From positions 1 to 14,161 of the forward strand of contig DASSNG010000068.1 in assembly GCA_035688135.1 (NCBI GenBank): a stretch of DNA of 14,161 bases, read 5' to 3'. The translations under genes were made by a program, and so were the position numbers. Under the pieces are notes generated by a model. The model was not told where the DNA came from, made no database searches, and worked only from the letters and a program-made list of their open reading frames with translations. This document shows, piece by piece, positions 5,826 through 12,631 of this stretch (its first letter is position 1; the number at the start of each line of letters is the position of its first letter). Origin of the DNA: JAIFWC01 sp035688135. Lineage in GTDB: Bacteria; Patescibacteriota; Saccharimonadia; Saccharimonadales; UBA10212.

Positions 5826-6575
5826 CTAAAGCGTGCTGCCGTTCCAGTTCGAAAAGATGATTATTACCAGCAGTATGGCCAGCATAATGCCCAGCATCTG
5901 CCGCCGCAGCAAGGCTGACAGCTTTTCGGTGGCATCCAGATAGTAGAGCGCCGCCATGCCATAGCCGATAGTGGTCAGGATGACGATTATCTGGGCCACG
6001 CTGCCATAGAACAGCAGCCAGTGCGCCAGGACGAAAGCCAGGCTGGCTGAAAAATAAGCCCAGATATGCGCCAGCAGCGCGCTGTGGGTTTCTTCGAAAG
6101 AAGTCAGATAGTGCCTGGCGGATAGGTAGGTAACCAGCCAGGTGCCGGCGGCCAGCGCGGTTATGGAACTGTCGCCGAATTTAAGATACAGCAGGCTCAG
6201 GCCGAGCAGCTGGCCTATCATGGCCTGGGCCGAGACGCTCAGGACGTCATAGCGCGGTTTCAGCCACAGCAGCCAGCCGGCGTAAAGCGCCGTCCAGAAC
6301 AGCTGCCACCAGACTACCGAAGTGCTGGCCATAAAAAGCACCAGCGAAACGGCCACCATGATATCCACGCCGTTGCCTATCAGATTAGCCATCCAGTAAC
6401 GCGGGCGGACCGCGAACATCCGCCATTTGCTGAGCAGTATCAGAAAGATGGCGATAGCCACGAAATCGATGCGTACCAGGATGTAGGCCAGTATCGGCAG
6501 GAGCAGGTTCAGGACTAAATAGAAAATATGGGAAAAGCCGCGGGCCGGCTTAATTCTGGCTGGTAGAGCTCTCAT
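5826..6575 (-). CDS. Hypothetical polytopic membrane protein (about 8-9 TM segments)
   Basis: I do not recognise a named family. The 249-aa protein is almost entirely hydrophobic, with likely membrane segments near residues 17-34, 37-51, 62-84, 87-105, 113-131, 138-157, 167-190, 193-213 and 228-245. The short loops are rich in Arg and Lys on one side (for example KWRMFAVRPRYW near 50-61). The N-terminus is basic and cytosolic. No catalytic motif is obvious, so a transporter, a channel or a membrane assembly factor are all open. The start at 6575 overlaps the 3' end of the LCP gene by 26 bases, which suggests coupling. A perfect extended -10 (TGTTATAAT) lies eight bases upstream, so it can also be transcribed separately. 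Its place between LCP and HtrA genes suggests an envelope role. Confidence 0.8.
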   Translation of the reverse strand: MRALPARIKPARGFSHIFYLVLNLLLPILAYILVRIDFVAIAIFLILLSKWRMFAVRPRYWMANLIGNGVDIMVAVSLVLFMASTSVVWWQLFWTALYAGWLLWLKPRYDVLSVSAQAMIGQLLGLSLLYLKFGDSSITALAAGTWLVTYLSARHYLTSFEETHSALLAHIWAYFSASLAFVLAHWLLFYGSVAQIIVILTTIGYGMAALYYLDATEKLSALLRRQMLGIMLAILLVIIIFSNWNGSTL

Positions 6576-8199
6576 TTCCCAGAATTATAACAAATTTAGT
6601 GCCCTGCGGCGGGGCGATGTCGTAATCAGCCGGAACCTTGCCAACCGATGTCACCCCCAGGCGGCCTTCCAGATAGTGGGCCGTGTACTTGGCGGAGCCC
6701 TTGCTTAAGTCGACCAGAGTATCAGACGACGCGCCGGCGGCGTTTGGCGCAGAGTCCACGGTCTTGACGTTATAGCCGTATGATTTCAGCGTCTTGGCCT
6801 CCGAGCCGGCCAGCCCGCTGATGGACGTGGCATTATAGATGGCAATCGGAGCGTTCTCTCTGGTAATCAGCCCGTCTTTAAGCGATTCATGCAGAAAATC
6901 ATGGATATCCGAATAATTACTCAGGCCCGCCCGGGGCTCTACCACCGACTGGGCTGAACCGCCCGAGTATTCCGTACCTGTAGTCAGCAGCTCATGCGGC
7001 GGCGTTACCATATCCAGCGATTGTATGGCGCTTGTGGGTATGGTGGACATCTGTTTCATAAGGCACTTGATATCGGTGCTTGAAAAATCGGTATATACGT
7101 TCTTGCCAAGGCTGTCTAACAGGCTGGAAATCTTGAACGGGTTACTGAAGGTGCCGGCGCTGAAAGCTTTTTGTTTTATAGCCGAAATCACCAGCCGCTG
7201 GCGTTCGCCGCGGGCAAAGTCGCTGGAGGTTTCGCGGGAGCGGACATACAGCAGAGCCTGCTGCCCGTTGAATGTCTGCATGCCTTTTTTGGCGATTACC
7301 GGATTCCAGTGGTTCTCCCAGGCTATGGTCGGGTCATAAAGAGTTTCCGGAACATTCACCGTAACGCCGCCCAGGGCATCGACCATCTGCTTGAAAGCCG
7401 AGAAGTCCAGCAGTACATGGTAATGTATCTTGACTCCGTCCAAGACCGGCTCCAGCGTACTGTCCAGCTCATTGATACCGTCTTCTTCCTGGCCGGCCTG
7501 GGTCTTTGACTTGGAGTTTTCCACGGCATAAGCATAGGCATGGTTTATCTTATTGGTGTCATAGCCCGGTATCTTTACCCATAGGTCCCGCGGTATGGAA
7601 AGAAGGACCGCCTTATCATTTATGGGGTCGATGCTGGCCAGAAGTATCGTGTCGGTAAGGTTCGCGCCATCATGGCCCGGGCCGCCAATGCCAAGCAGTA
7701 ATATGTTGATGCGGCTGTCGCCTTCGCGGCTGAGCTGTGACGTGTCCACGTTATCGGAACAGATAGTGGCCGCTTTGCCGCCGCCGGCCAGAACCTTCTT
7801 TTCGGTGTGGTAAAGTTTATAGCCAAAATAAGCGCCGCCGGCCAGGATAAGTATCATGAAGGCCATGGCGGTCCGCTTTAAACGGCGTTTCAGCTTGCCG
7901 TGGCGCTGCCAGAAACGCAGTTTGCGCTTGCGCTCCTCTATATGGTCTAAGACTATCGGCTCATCCAGCAGCTGGGCTTCTTCGGCTTCCGGCCGGTCCA
8001 GCGGCCTGGCAGGCATGGCTTCGCGGGCGGCGTAAAAGCCGTCGGTCCGCTTCATAAAGTTATCCAAGGTCGGCGCGGGAGCCTGCCGTGTAGGCTGGTA
8101 AGAGGATGTCTTTGGAAAGCCTATCTGCCTTCCGCTTTGTACAATTCCGTCAATCGAGGCCGGTTTTTTTCGGCCCCATTGGCCCTTATGTTTTTCCAT
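6550..8199 (-). CDS. LytR-CpsA-Psr (LCP) family protein, probable cell-wall polymer ligase
   Basis: LCP proteins transfer lipid-linked polymers such as teichoic acids or capsule onto peptidoglycan outside the cell. The 549-aa protein has a long basic cytosolic N-terminus (about 1-108), one membrane segment at about 109-126, an LCP domain at about 163-345 and a C-terminal LytR_C-type domain at about 448-545. Family residues are visible: LLLGIGGPGHDGANLTDTI near 167-185, SIPRDLWV at 201-208, and the Arg-rich RSRETSSDFARGERQ at 320-334, which binds pyrophosphate in characterised members. The ATG at 8197-8199 has no Shine-Dalgarno, and an extended -10 ends 12 bases upstream. It is divergent from lepB. 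The 108-residue cytosolic tail is longer than usual. The polymer it handles cannot be read from sequence. Confidence 0.92.
   Translation of the reverse strand: MEKHKGQWGRKKPASIDGIVQSGRQIGFPKTSSYQPTRQAPAPTLDNFMKRTDGFYAAREAMPARPLDRPEAEEAQLLDEPIVLDHIEERKRKLRFWQRHGKLKRRLKRTAMAFMILILAGGAYFGYKLYHTEKKVLAGGGKAATICSDNVDTSQLSREGDSRINILLLGIGGPGHDGANLTDTILLASIDPINDKAVLLSIPRDLWVKIPGYDTNKINHAYAYAVENSKSKTQAGQEEDGINELDSTLEPVLDGVKIHYHVLLDFSAFKQMVDALGGVTVNVPETLYDPTIAWENHWNPVIAKKGMQTFNGQQALLYVRSRETSSDFARGERQRLVISAIKQKAFSAGTFSNPFKISSLLDSLGKNVYTDFSSTDIKCLMKQMSTIPTSAIQSLDMVTPPHELLTTGTEYSGGSAQSVVEPRAGLSNYSDIHDFLHESLKDGLITRENAPIAIYNATSISGLAGSEAKTLKSYGYNVKTVDSAPNAAGASSDTLVDLSKGSAKYTAHYLEGRLGVTSVGKVPADYDIAPPQGTKFVIILGNESSTSQN
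6584..6592 (-). promoter_or_regulatory. Extended -10 promoter inside the LCP gene, for the polytopic membrane gene
   Basis: TGTTATAAT on the minus strand matches the TGnTATAAT extended -10 exactly. No -35 is visible, as is usual for this class. The predicted start near 6577 is within about two bases of the ATG at 6575. Confidence 0.45.
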
Positions 8200-8211
8200 T
8201 TCGCACGTACC

Positions 8212-8220
8212 AGTATAACA
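8212..8220 (-). promoter_or_regulatory. Extended -10 promoter of the LCP gene
   Basis: TGTTATACT on the minus strand, an extended -10 with no clear -35. The predicted start near 8205 leaves a leader of about six bases. It lies in the 106-base region between the divergent LCP and lepB starts. Confidence 0.5.
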
Positions 8221-8288
8221 GACAGGCGGCGGCCGAGAAGCCCCTCCCGGGCCTTAAAATCCTCTTATGAATATGCCGGCCAAGCGGA

Positions 8289-8294
8289 TATAAT
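8289..8294 (+). promoter_or_regulatory. -10 element of lepB
   Basis: A perfect TATAAT with only a weak TATGAA (8266-8271) at the -35 distance. Transcription would start near 8301. That excludes the first in-frame ATG (8297) from the transcript and points to the ATG at 8306. Confidence 0.5.
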
Positions 8295-8305
8295 GGATGG
8301 GTCTT

Positions 8306-8977
8306 ATGTACCGACCGCACAGAAAACACACTCCCGATACCGAAGATAAACCTGCGCAGGAGTCCCTGCGCCATGGCGAACCTATTGAGGGTGCCAGCGT
8401 AACGCCGGTACCAAGCCATGCTAAGAACGTCTTATCCACCGTATGGCTGTTCGTAGGCGCGCTTATCATAGCCGTGCTGCTAAATACATTCGTTATCCAG
8501 AGCTACCAGGTTGACGGCCAGAGCATGGAAAAGACCCTGCAAGATGGCGACCGGCTGATCGTTGATAAGGTACCAAGGACCATCGCCCGGATTGACGGCC
8601 ACCAGTATGTTCCTAAGCGCGGCGACATCATAATTTTCAACCAGCAGGGCCTGCCCGGTTTTTCCGGCGAGAAACAGCTTATTAAGAGGGTTATCGGGCT
8701 GCCCGGCGACCATGTGGTAGTTGGCGGCGGACACATCACTATATATAACGCCCAGCATCCGCAGGGTTTTAATCCCGACACGACAGGCGACTACCGTATA
8801 GACCAGCTCACCGGGCTGCCTTATGACGGCGTGCTCAAAAGCGATGAGCTGTTCGTCTGCGGCGACAACCGCGGCAATTCAGAGGACTCGCGCTCATTCG
8901 GGCCGATTAAGACAGACCAGGTCGTAGCCAAATTAGTTCTTAGAATCTTTCCGATAAATAAAGCCCGCGGATTTTAG
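8306..8977 (+). CDS. lepB: Signal peptidase I
   Basis: Signal peptidase I removes signal peptides from exported proteins at the outer face of the membrane, using a Ser/Lys dyad. From the ATG at 8306 the protein is 223 aa. A hydrophilic cytosolic part (about 1-42) precedes one membrane segment (about 43-63). The catalytic Ser is at about 73 in GQSMEKTL (box B), the general-base Lys at about 127 in KRVIGLPGD (box D), and box E GDNRGNSEDSRS is at about 186-197. I chose 8306 over the in-frame ATG at 8297 because TATAAT ends only two bases before 8297; the longer form (226 aa) cannot be excluded. No Shine-Dalgarno is present. The gene is divergent from the LCP gene and convergent with parB. Confidence 0.95.
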   Translation: MYRPHRKHTPDTEDKPAQESLRHGEPIEGASVTPVPSHAKNVLSTVWLFVGALIIAVLLNTFVIQSYQVDGQSMEKTLQDGDRLIVDKVPRTIARIDGHQYVPKRGDIIIFNQQGLPGFSGEKQLIKRVIGLPGDHVVVGGGHITIYNAQHPQGFNPDTTGDYRIDQLTGLPYDGVLKSDELFVCGDNRGNSEDSRSFGPIKTDQVVAKLVLRIFPINKARGF

Positions 8978-9013
8978 CGATTAAATCATAAGCGGGCTGT
9001 ATAACTTATTTAT
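8954..9013. terminator. Bidirectional terminator between lepB and parB
   Basis: AGCCCGC (8962-8968) pairs with GCGGGCT (8992-8998), continued inward by GATTT (8970-8974) with AAATC (8983-8987). Outer arms ATAAATAA (8954-8961) and TTATTTAT (9006-9013) are also complementary. T-rich bases follow the GC stem on both strands. It covers the lepB stop and the 44-base gap, so it could serve both convergent genes. Confidence 0.5.
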
Positions 9014-9021
9014 TCTGGTAT

Positions 9022-9888
9022 CTACGAACTGGCGTCTAGTTTCTGGGCTATATCACGCAGGTGTTCATCGGAATCGAACCGTATTATCAGCTGTCCGCCC
9101 TTCGCGGTATGCTTTATCTGAACTTTCGTGCCCAGTTTTTTGCCTATTGTGCGGGTCAGGCCGGTCTCGCTTACGGTGCGATTCTTAGCGTCAGCGGCAT
9201 CAGCACCCGCTTTGGCCGCGACAGCGAACTGCTCAGCCTGGCGCACGGTCCACCCGTTGTCCTCAATACTACGTAAAAGTTCTTCCTGCTTATCCGGCCA
9301 GGCTTTCAGGGACAGGATGGCACGGGCGTGCCCTTCGGTTATGCGGCCCTGCCTAAGAGCCTCCCTGGCACTGTCCGGTAACTGTAGTAATCGGGTTAGG
9401 TTGCTGATAGTGCTTGTGGCTTTTCCAAGTTTTTGGGCGATTTCTTCAAGTCCTAAATTGAATTGCTGTTGTAATTTATAAACACTTAAAGCCTGTTCCA
9501 GCGGAGAGAGGTCTACGCGCTGTATATTCTCTATCAAGGACAGTTCTATCTCTTCTAATTCCTGCATAGAACGGACTATGGCCGGCAGGTGCGTAAGGCT
9601 GGCGGCCTGCGCGGCGCGCCACCGGCGCTCCCCGGCGACTATACGGTACTGGTTACCATGCCGAACAACGATTATAGGCTGCACCACACCATGCTGCCTG
9701 ATGCTGTCCGCCAGCTCATTCAGGGCTGATTCATCGAACACCCGGCGGGGCTGATCCGGGTTGGGTACTATGTCCTGGATGAGTAATTTCTGTACCCTTT
9801 CATTCTCATCCTGCAGTATGGTTTGGTCTAAATCCGTGGAAATAAGGGCGTTAAGACCCCGTCCTAGGCTTGGTTTCTGCGCGCTCAT
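9022..9888 (-). CDS. parB: Chromosome partitioning protein ParB (Spo0J family)
   Basis: ParB is a CTP-dependent clamp that loads at parS sites and spreads on DNA, and it stimulates the ATPase of ParA to segregate the origin region. The 288-aa protein starts with KPSLGRGLNALI, the segment that activates ParA. It carries the CTP-binding box GERRWRA at about 86-92, ENIQR at 120-124 and a helix-turn-helix at about 147-166 (LEEIAQKLGKATSTISNLTR). A C-terminal dimerisation domain follows at about 235-288. It follows parA after seven bases. The start lacks a Shine-Dalgarno, and TATAAT, which contains the parA stop codon, ends six bases before the ATG. It could therefore be read from the parA mRNA or from its own leaderless one. 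Confidence 0.96.
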   Translation of the reverse strand: MSAQKPSLGRGLNALISTDLDQTILQDENERVQKLLIQDIVPNPDQPRRVFDESALNELADSIRQHGVVQPIIVVRHGNQYRIVAGERRWRAAQAASLTHLPAIVRSMQELEEIELSLIENIQRVDLSPLEQALSVYKLQQQFNLGLEEIAQKLGKATSTISNLTRLLQLPDSAREALRQGRITEGHARAILSLKAWPDKQEELLRSIEDNGWTVRQAEQFAVAAKAGADAADAKNRTVSETGLTRTIGKKLGTKVQIKHTAKGGQLIIRFDSDEHLRDIAQKLDASS

Positions 9889-9894
9889 ATCTAT

Positions 9895-9900
9895 ATTATA
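9895..9900 (-). promoter_or_regulatory. Possible -10 of parB overlapping the parA stop codon
   Basis: TATAAT on the minus strand, six bases before the parB ATG. The parA TAA is embedded in it. No good -35 is seen upstream, so it may be a chance consequence of AT-rich intergenic sequence. Confidence 0.35.
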
Positions 9901-10654
9901 CAGACCTTTTTTCTACTTCGCGGGCGAGGGCTTTGTAGGCGCGGGCGCCTTTGCTCCATTTATCATGTTCTATGATAGTCCGGCCAAAACTGGGCGCTTC
10001 GGCCAGCCGGACATTCCGCGGCACGACACTTTCGAACAGCTTGGCTCCAAAGAAGTTCTCTAATTCCTTCTTAACCTGCGCAGATAATGAGTTGCGGCTG
10101 TCAAACAAGGTTATGACCACGCCCAGAATATCGAGGCCGGGATTCAGCCCGGCCCGGACCTGCTGGATAACGTTCAGGAGCTGACTCAGGCCTTCCAAGG
10201 CGTAATATTCGGCCTGGACAGGAATCAGCACGCTGTTAGCCGCGGCCAGGGCGTTTACGGTAAGCAGCCCCAGGCTGGGCGGGCAGTCTATGATTATGAA
10301 GTCGTAATCCAGCCCATGCAGCGCCTGGCGTAACTTGAGCTCTCGGCCCTCCTGGCTGACCAGCTCGACCTCGGCGCCGGCCAAATCGGCGTTGGACGGT
10401 ATTATGTGCAGTGCGGAATTCACTTTCTGGATGGATTCATGTGCCTGCCGGCGGGAAAACAGAACGTCGTACAATGTTACATCCTGGGCATGCTTGTCCA
10501 AACCCAGCCCGCTGGTGGTATTGCCCTGTGGGTCCGAATCAACCAGCAGCACTGTCCGGCCCGCCTTGGCAAGATATGCCGCCAGGTTTATGGATGTGGT
10601 CGTCTTACCGACCCCACCCTTCTGATTCAGTACAGCGATGATATTTTTAGCCAT
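9896..10654 (-). CDS. parA: Chromosome partitioning ATPase ParA (Soj family)
   Basis: ParA is a Walker-type ATPase that forms dimers on the nucleoid and moves ParB-bound origins. The 252-aa protein has the deviant Walker A KGGVGKTT at about 12-19, including the signature Lys of the MinD/ParA class. It also has motif A' DSDPQGN at about 39-45 and Walker B with FIIIDCPPS at about 119-127. It lacks the long N-terminal DNA-binding extension of plasmid type Ia ParA, so it is the short chromosomal Soj-like form. parB follows directly, which is the classic order. The ATG at 10652-10654 has no Shine-Dalgarno at normal spacing. Its promoter is not clear; a short inverted repeat (CCTCTT and AAGAGG) lies at 10672-10696. 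Confidence 0.97.
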   Translation of the reverse strand: MAKNIIAVLNQKGGVGKTTTSINLAAYLAKAGRTVLLVDSDPQGNTTSGLGLDKHAQDVTLYDVLFSRRQAHESIQKVNSALHIIPSNADLAGAEVELVSQEGRELKLRQALHGLDYDFIIIDCPPSLGLLTVNALAAANSVLIPVQAEYYALEGLSQLLNVIQQVRAGLNPGLDILGVVITLFDSRNSLSAQVKKELENFFGAKLFESVVPRNVRLAEAPSFGRTIIEHDKWSKGARAYKALAREVEKRSV

Positions 10655-10723
10655 TTTTATCTGCCGTTTATCCTCTTAAGGTTATCACACAAGAGGCGGA
10701 GGGTGCTAGACGCTCTGATAAGC

Positions 10724-10752
10724 TTGTTATGCTTAGCATTTTAAGGTACATT
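10724..10752 (+). promoter_or_regulatory. Promoter of the 252-aa membrane protein gene
   Basis: TTGTTA (10724-10729), a 17-base spacer and TACATT (10747-10752). The predicted start near 10759 falls on the ATG at 10760, so the transcript would be leaderless. The rest of the parA to 10760 gap (10655-10723) holds only a short inverted repeat of unknown meaning. Confidence 0.6.
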
Positions 10753-10759
10753 AACACCT

Positions 10760-11518
10760 ATGGATGATATTCGCATGCCAAGCCCGCAGCGGCGGGATTT
10801 TGCCATGCGCGACAGAGGTTACACTCCCCGGCAGCCGGTAACGGATCTGCGCCGGCCGGTGCCCGTAAGCGCCTCTCCGGCTCAGTCCCCGGCGCCCAGT
10901 TACTCCGCCTTTCCGCCAGCCCAGGCAGCTCCTCAGGCGGCTCCGGCCATTCCGCAGCCGGCTCCCCGCCCTTACGAAGAATCTTATTCGCACTATACAT
11001 CGCCGGCACCCGCCCCGGCCGCGCAGCCGAAGCAGCGGCGCAACCCACTCAGAGTCCTGCCGGTAAAGTATGCGCTGTCAGGGGCGGCAGTCGCCGTTCT
11101 GATAGCCGCGGCCGGTTTTATGCTTACCAGGCCGGCAAAAACTTCCGGGTTCACAGAATCCGAACTGGCTAAAAAAGCCTCTTTTGCTTTCTTTTACCCC
11201 CAGCCGATGCCTTCGGGCTATGTATACGAACAGAAGTTCAACGCCGTACAGGATGGACAGGTTTACTTTATGCTGGCTAAAGGCGGCAAACATATAGTAC
11301 TCCACGAACAGGCGGCCCATGGCCCCTTGGATATTTCATCGCTGACTGCTGCCCGTAAATTCAAATCGGCTTCCGGCGAAGCCGTCATAGGCTACCAGGG
11401 CGGACTGCCGGCCGCTAAGATATTAGCCGGTTCTACCCTTATTTCAGCCAATTCCACCGGGCCCGTATCCCAGGACGAGCTGGCCAGGGTGCTGGACCAG
11501 CTGAAAGTAAGCCGTTAA
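10760..11518 (+). CDS. Hypothetical single-pass membrane protein, 252 aa, paralogue of its convergent neighbour
   Basis: I do not recognise a named family. The N-terminal 95 residues are predicted cytosolic, basic and rich in Pro, Ala and Ser, so probably disordered. A KQRRN cluster precedes one membrane segment at about 103-122. The C-terminal 125 residues should be extracytoplasmic and look beta-rich. Residues about 167-250 can be aligned by eye with about 166-259 of the neighbouring minus-strand protein: VYF..GGKHIVLHEQ against IYS..SGDRITVSEQ, then GEAVI against GEAFI, then a shared LI/VFI-N-S segment. The first five residues, MDDIR, are shared with the 98-aa protein at 12324. A leaderless promoter is predicted. 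A role at the cell surface, perhaps linked to the opposing operon, is inference. Confidence 0.85.
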   Translation: MDDIRMPSPQRRDFAMRDRGYTPRQPVTDLRRPVPVSASPAQSPAPSYSAFPPAQAAPQAAPAIPQPAPRPYEESYSHYTSPAPAPAAQPKQRRNPLRVLPVKYALSGAAVAVLIAAAGFMLTRPAKTSGFTESELAKKASFAFFYPQPMPSGYVYEQKFNAVQDGQVYFMLAKGGKHIVLHEQAAHGPLDISSLTAARKFKSASGEAVIGYQGGLPAAKILAGSTLISANSTGPVSQDELARVLDQLKVSR

Positions 11519-11542
11519 CCCTGGGCCCGGCGCTAAGGGTTA
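11516..11542. terminator. Hairpin spanning both convergent stop codons
   Basis: TAACCCT (11516-11522) and AGGGTTA (11536-11542) form a seven-base stem around a 13-base GC-rich loop. The left arm contains the TAA of the rightward gene and the right arm the TAA of the leftward gene. There is no T-run, so termination by this hairpin alone is uncertain. Confidence 0.4.
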
Positions 11543-12322
11543 CTGCAGGCTGTTTATATATCTAACCCAGTCGGTATCCTGGAACTTGGTGGAGCTATTT
11601 ATGAACACCAAAAGGCCGTTGACCGAGCAAACTACTGTCTGAGCGCCGGTCTCCTTGCTTGTCCTGATGAACGCTTCGCCGTTTTTGGTAGCGATTTTGC
11701 TATCCGCCCCTGTTTGTGAAGCTATTTTTTGGACCGTCTGCTCGACTGATCCCAGGTTCTTTGGAGCAGGCTGTTCGCTTACGGTAATCCTGTCACCGGA
11801 TATATTATCGGCGTAACTATAGATGTCGCGCCGCCCGTCGTAGGCCGTCACATGGGATGCGAACCCGCCAAGCTGCGGGTTGGTAGCCGGCGCCACCGGT
11901 TTGAAAGAAGGCTGGCTGCGGGCGGCCTGCCCGGCCGCCGCGATATTACCCTCCGGAACGCGGAAAAATGAATAATAAGCACCTCCCGCAAGCGCTATTA
12001 GGAGCACCGCGGCCAAGGCTACTCTTTTGGATGGCAAAAGCCTAGATAAGATGGCCGCCGATAACTTCGGTTTGGGCAGTTTTGGTTTTGGCAGCTTAAT
12101 CTTCTGAAGATTGATGTTTATTGTCACATCCGGCTTAGGCGGCGCGGCTGGATTAGCTGCCGCGACAGGCTGATTCATACGCGGCTGATAAGCTGCCGCG
12201 CTATTCACCCTTGCCTGCCTAAGCGCTTGTTTGGCTGCCGGCGAAGGTTTTTCATCACTGAGCCAATCTACCCAATCCTGGCGATTCCTAGAGGTGTAGT
12301 CCTTAAAACGGCTGCGGTCCAT
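11540..12322 (-). CDS. Hypothetical single-pass membrane protein, 260 aa
   Basis: I do not recognise a named family. The cytosolic N-terminus (about 1-98) is basic and holds a short aromatic helix (DWVDWLSDE near 16-24), a Pro/Ala-rich stretch and a tandem LPKPK repeat at about 77-86. One membrane segment spans about 101-119. The extracytoplasmic part has a linker and a domain at about 155-260 that resembles the C-terminal domain of the facing 252-aa protein; a single Cys is at about 232. The ATG at 12320-12322 has a GAGG ribosome binding site and lies one base after the TGA of the 98-aa gene, so it is translationally coupled to it. It is probably the last gene of the surface-protein operon. 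Function is unknown. Confidence 0.85.
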   Translation of the reverse strand: MDRSRFKDYTSRNRQDWVDWLSDEKPSPAAKQALRQARVNSAAAYQPRMNQPVAAANPAAPPKPDVTININLQKIKLPKPKLPKPKLSAAILSRLLPSKRVALAAVLLIALAGGAYYSFFRVPEGNIAAAGQAARSQPSFKPVAPATNPQLGGFASHVTAYDGRRDIYSYADNISGDRITVSEQPAPKNLGSVEQTVQKIASQTGADSKIATKNGEAFIRTSKETGAQTVVCSVNGLLVFINSSTKFQDTDWVRYINSLQ

Positions 12323-12323
12323 A

Positions 12324-12620
12324 TCAGCCTCTTATACCCCTGTTATGGACTGCATGCCACAGCCAGGAGAGCGCGTCCCCGGCAAGCACCAGACCTACGA
12401 AAGCGGCCGCGGCCGCGGCCACCGATATGTAGGGATACTGTTTGATAAAGCCATAGGCCTTCCACTCATAAAACCGAGGCAGGCTGAACCGGATAGATAT
12501 AGTCATGGTATCGGAAGCGGCTTCTTTAACGGATGCCTTAGCCGGAGATTCGGCTGCGGTTCGCCTGGGCCTTATGTACCTGGTGTAGTCGGTTCGCCTT
12601 AGTGGTCTTATGTCGTCCAT
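12324..12620 (-). CDS. Hypothetical small single-pass membrane protein, 98 aa
   Basis: I do not recognise a family. The protein starts with MDDIRPLRR and a basic N-terminus (about 1-25). A short region follows that could form a strand and a helix (ISIRFSLPRFYEWKAY near 41-56). One Ala-rich membrane segment spans about 63-82, and a short tail contains Trp and His. The ATG at 12618-12620 has an AGGA ribosome binding site nine bases upstream and lies 11 bases after the stop of the large Gly-rich gene. The stop is TGA, one base before the ATG of the next gene. Tight spacing on both sides makes it the middle member of a three-gene operon. Its MDDIR start matches that of the convergent gene at 10760. 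Confidence 0.75.
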   Translation of the reverse strand: MDDIRPLRRTDYTRYIRPRRTAAESPAKASVKEAASDTMTISIRFSLPRFYEWKAYGFIKQYPYISVAAAAAAFVGLVLAGDALSWLWHAVHNRGIRG

Positions 12621-12631
12621 TTTTATTTTTC

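Noticed and set aside
8432..8440. DnaA-box-like TTATCCACC
   Set aside because: A single imperfect match inside lepB with no cluster and no AT-rich unwinding region, so the presence of parAB alone does not make this an origin.
10672..10696. Inverted repeat CCTCTT/AAGAGG upstream of parA as an autoregulatory operator
   Set aside because: The arms are only six bases and the gap is long; there is no supporting second copy, so it is mentioned but not called.
8978..10760. parS site near parAB
   Set aside because: I looked for a sequence close to TGTTTCACGTGAAACA in and around parA and parB and found none. Sites may lie outside the window.
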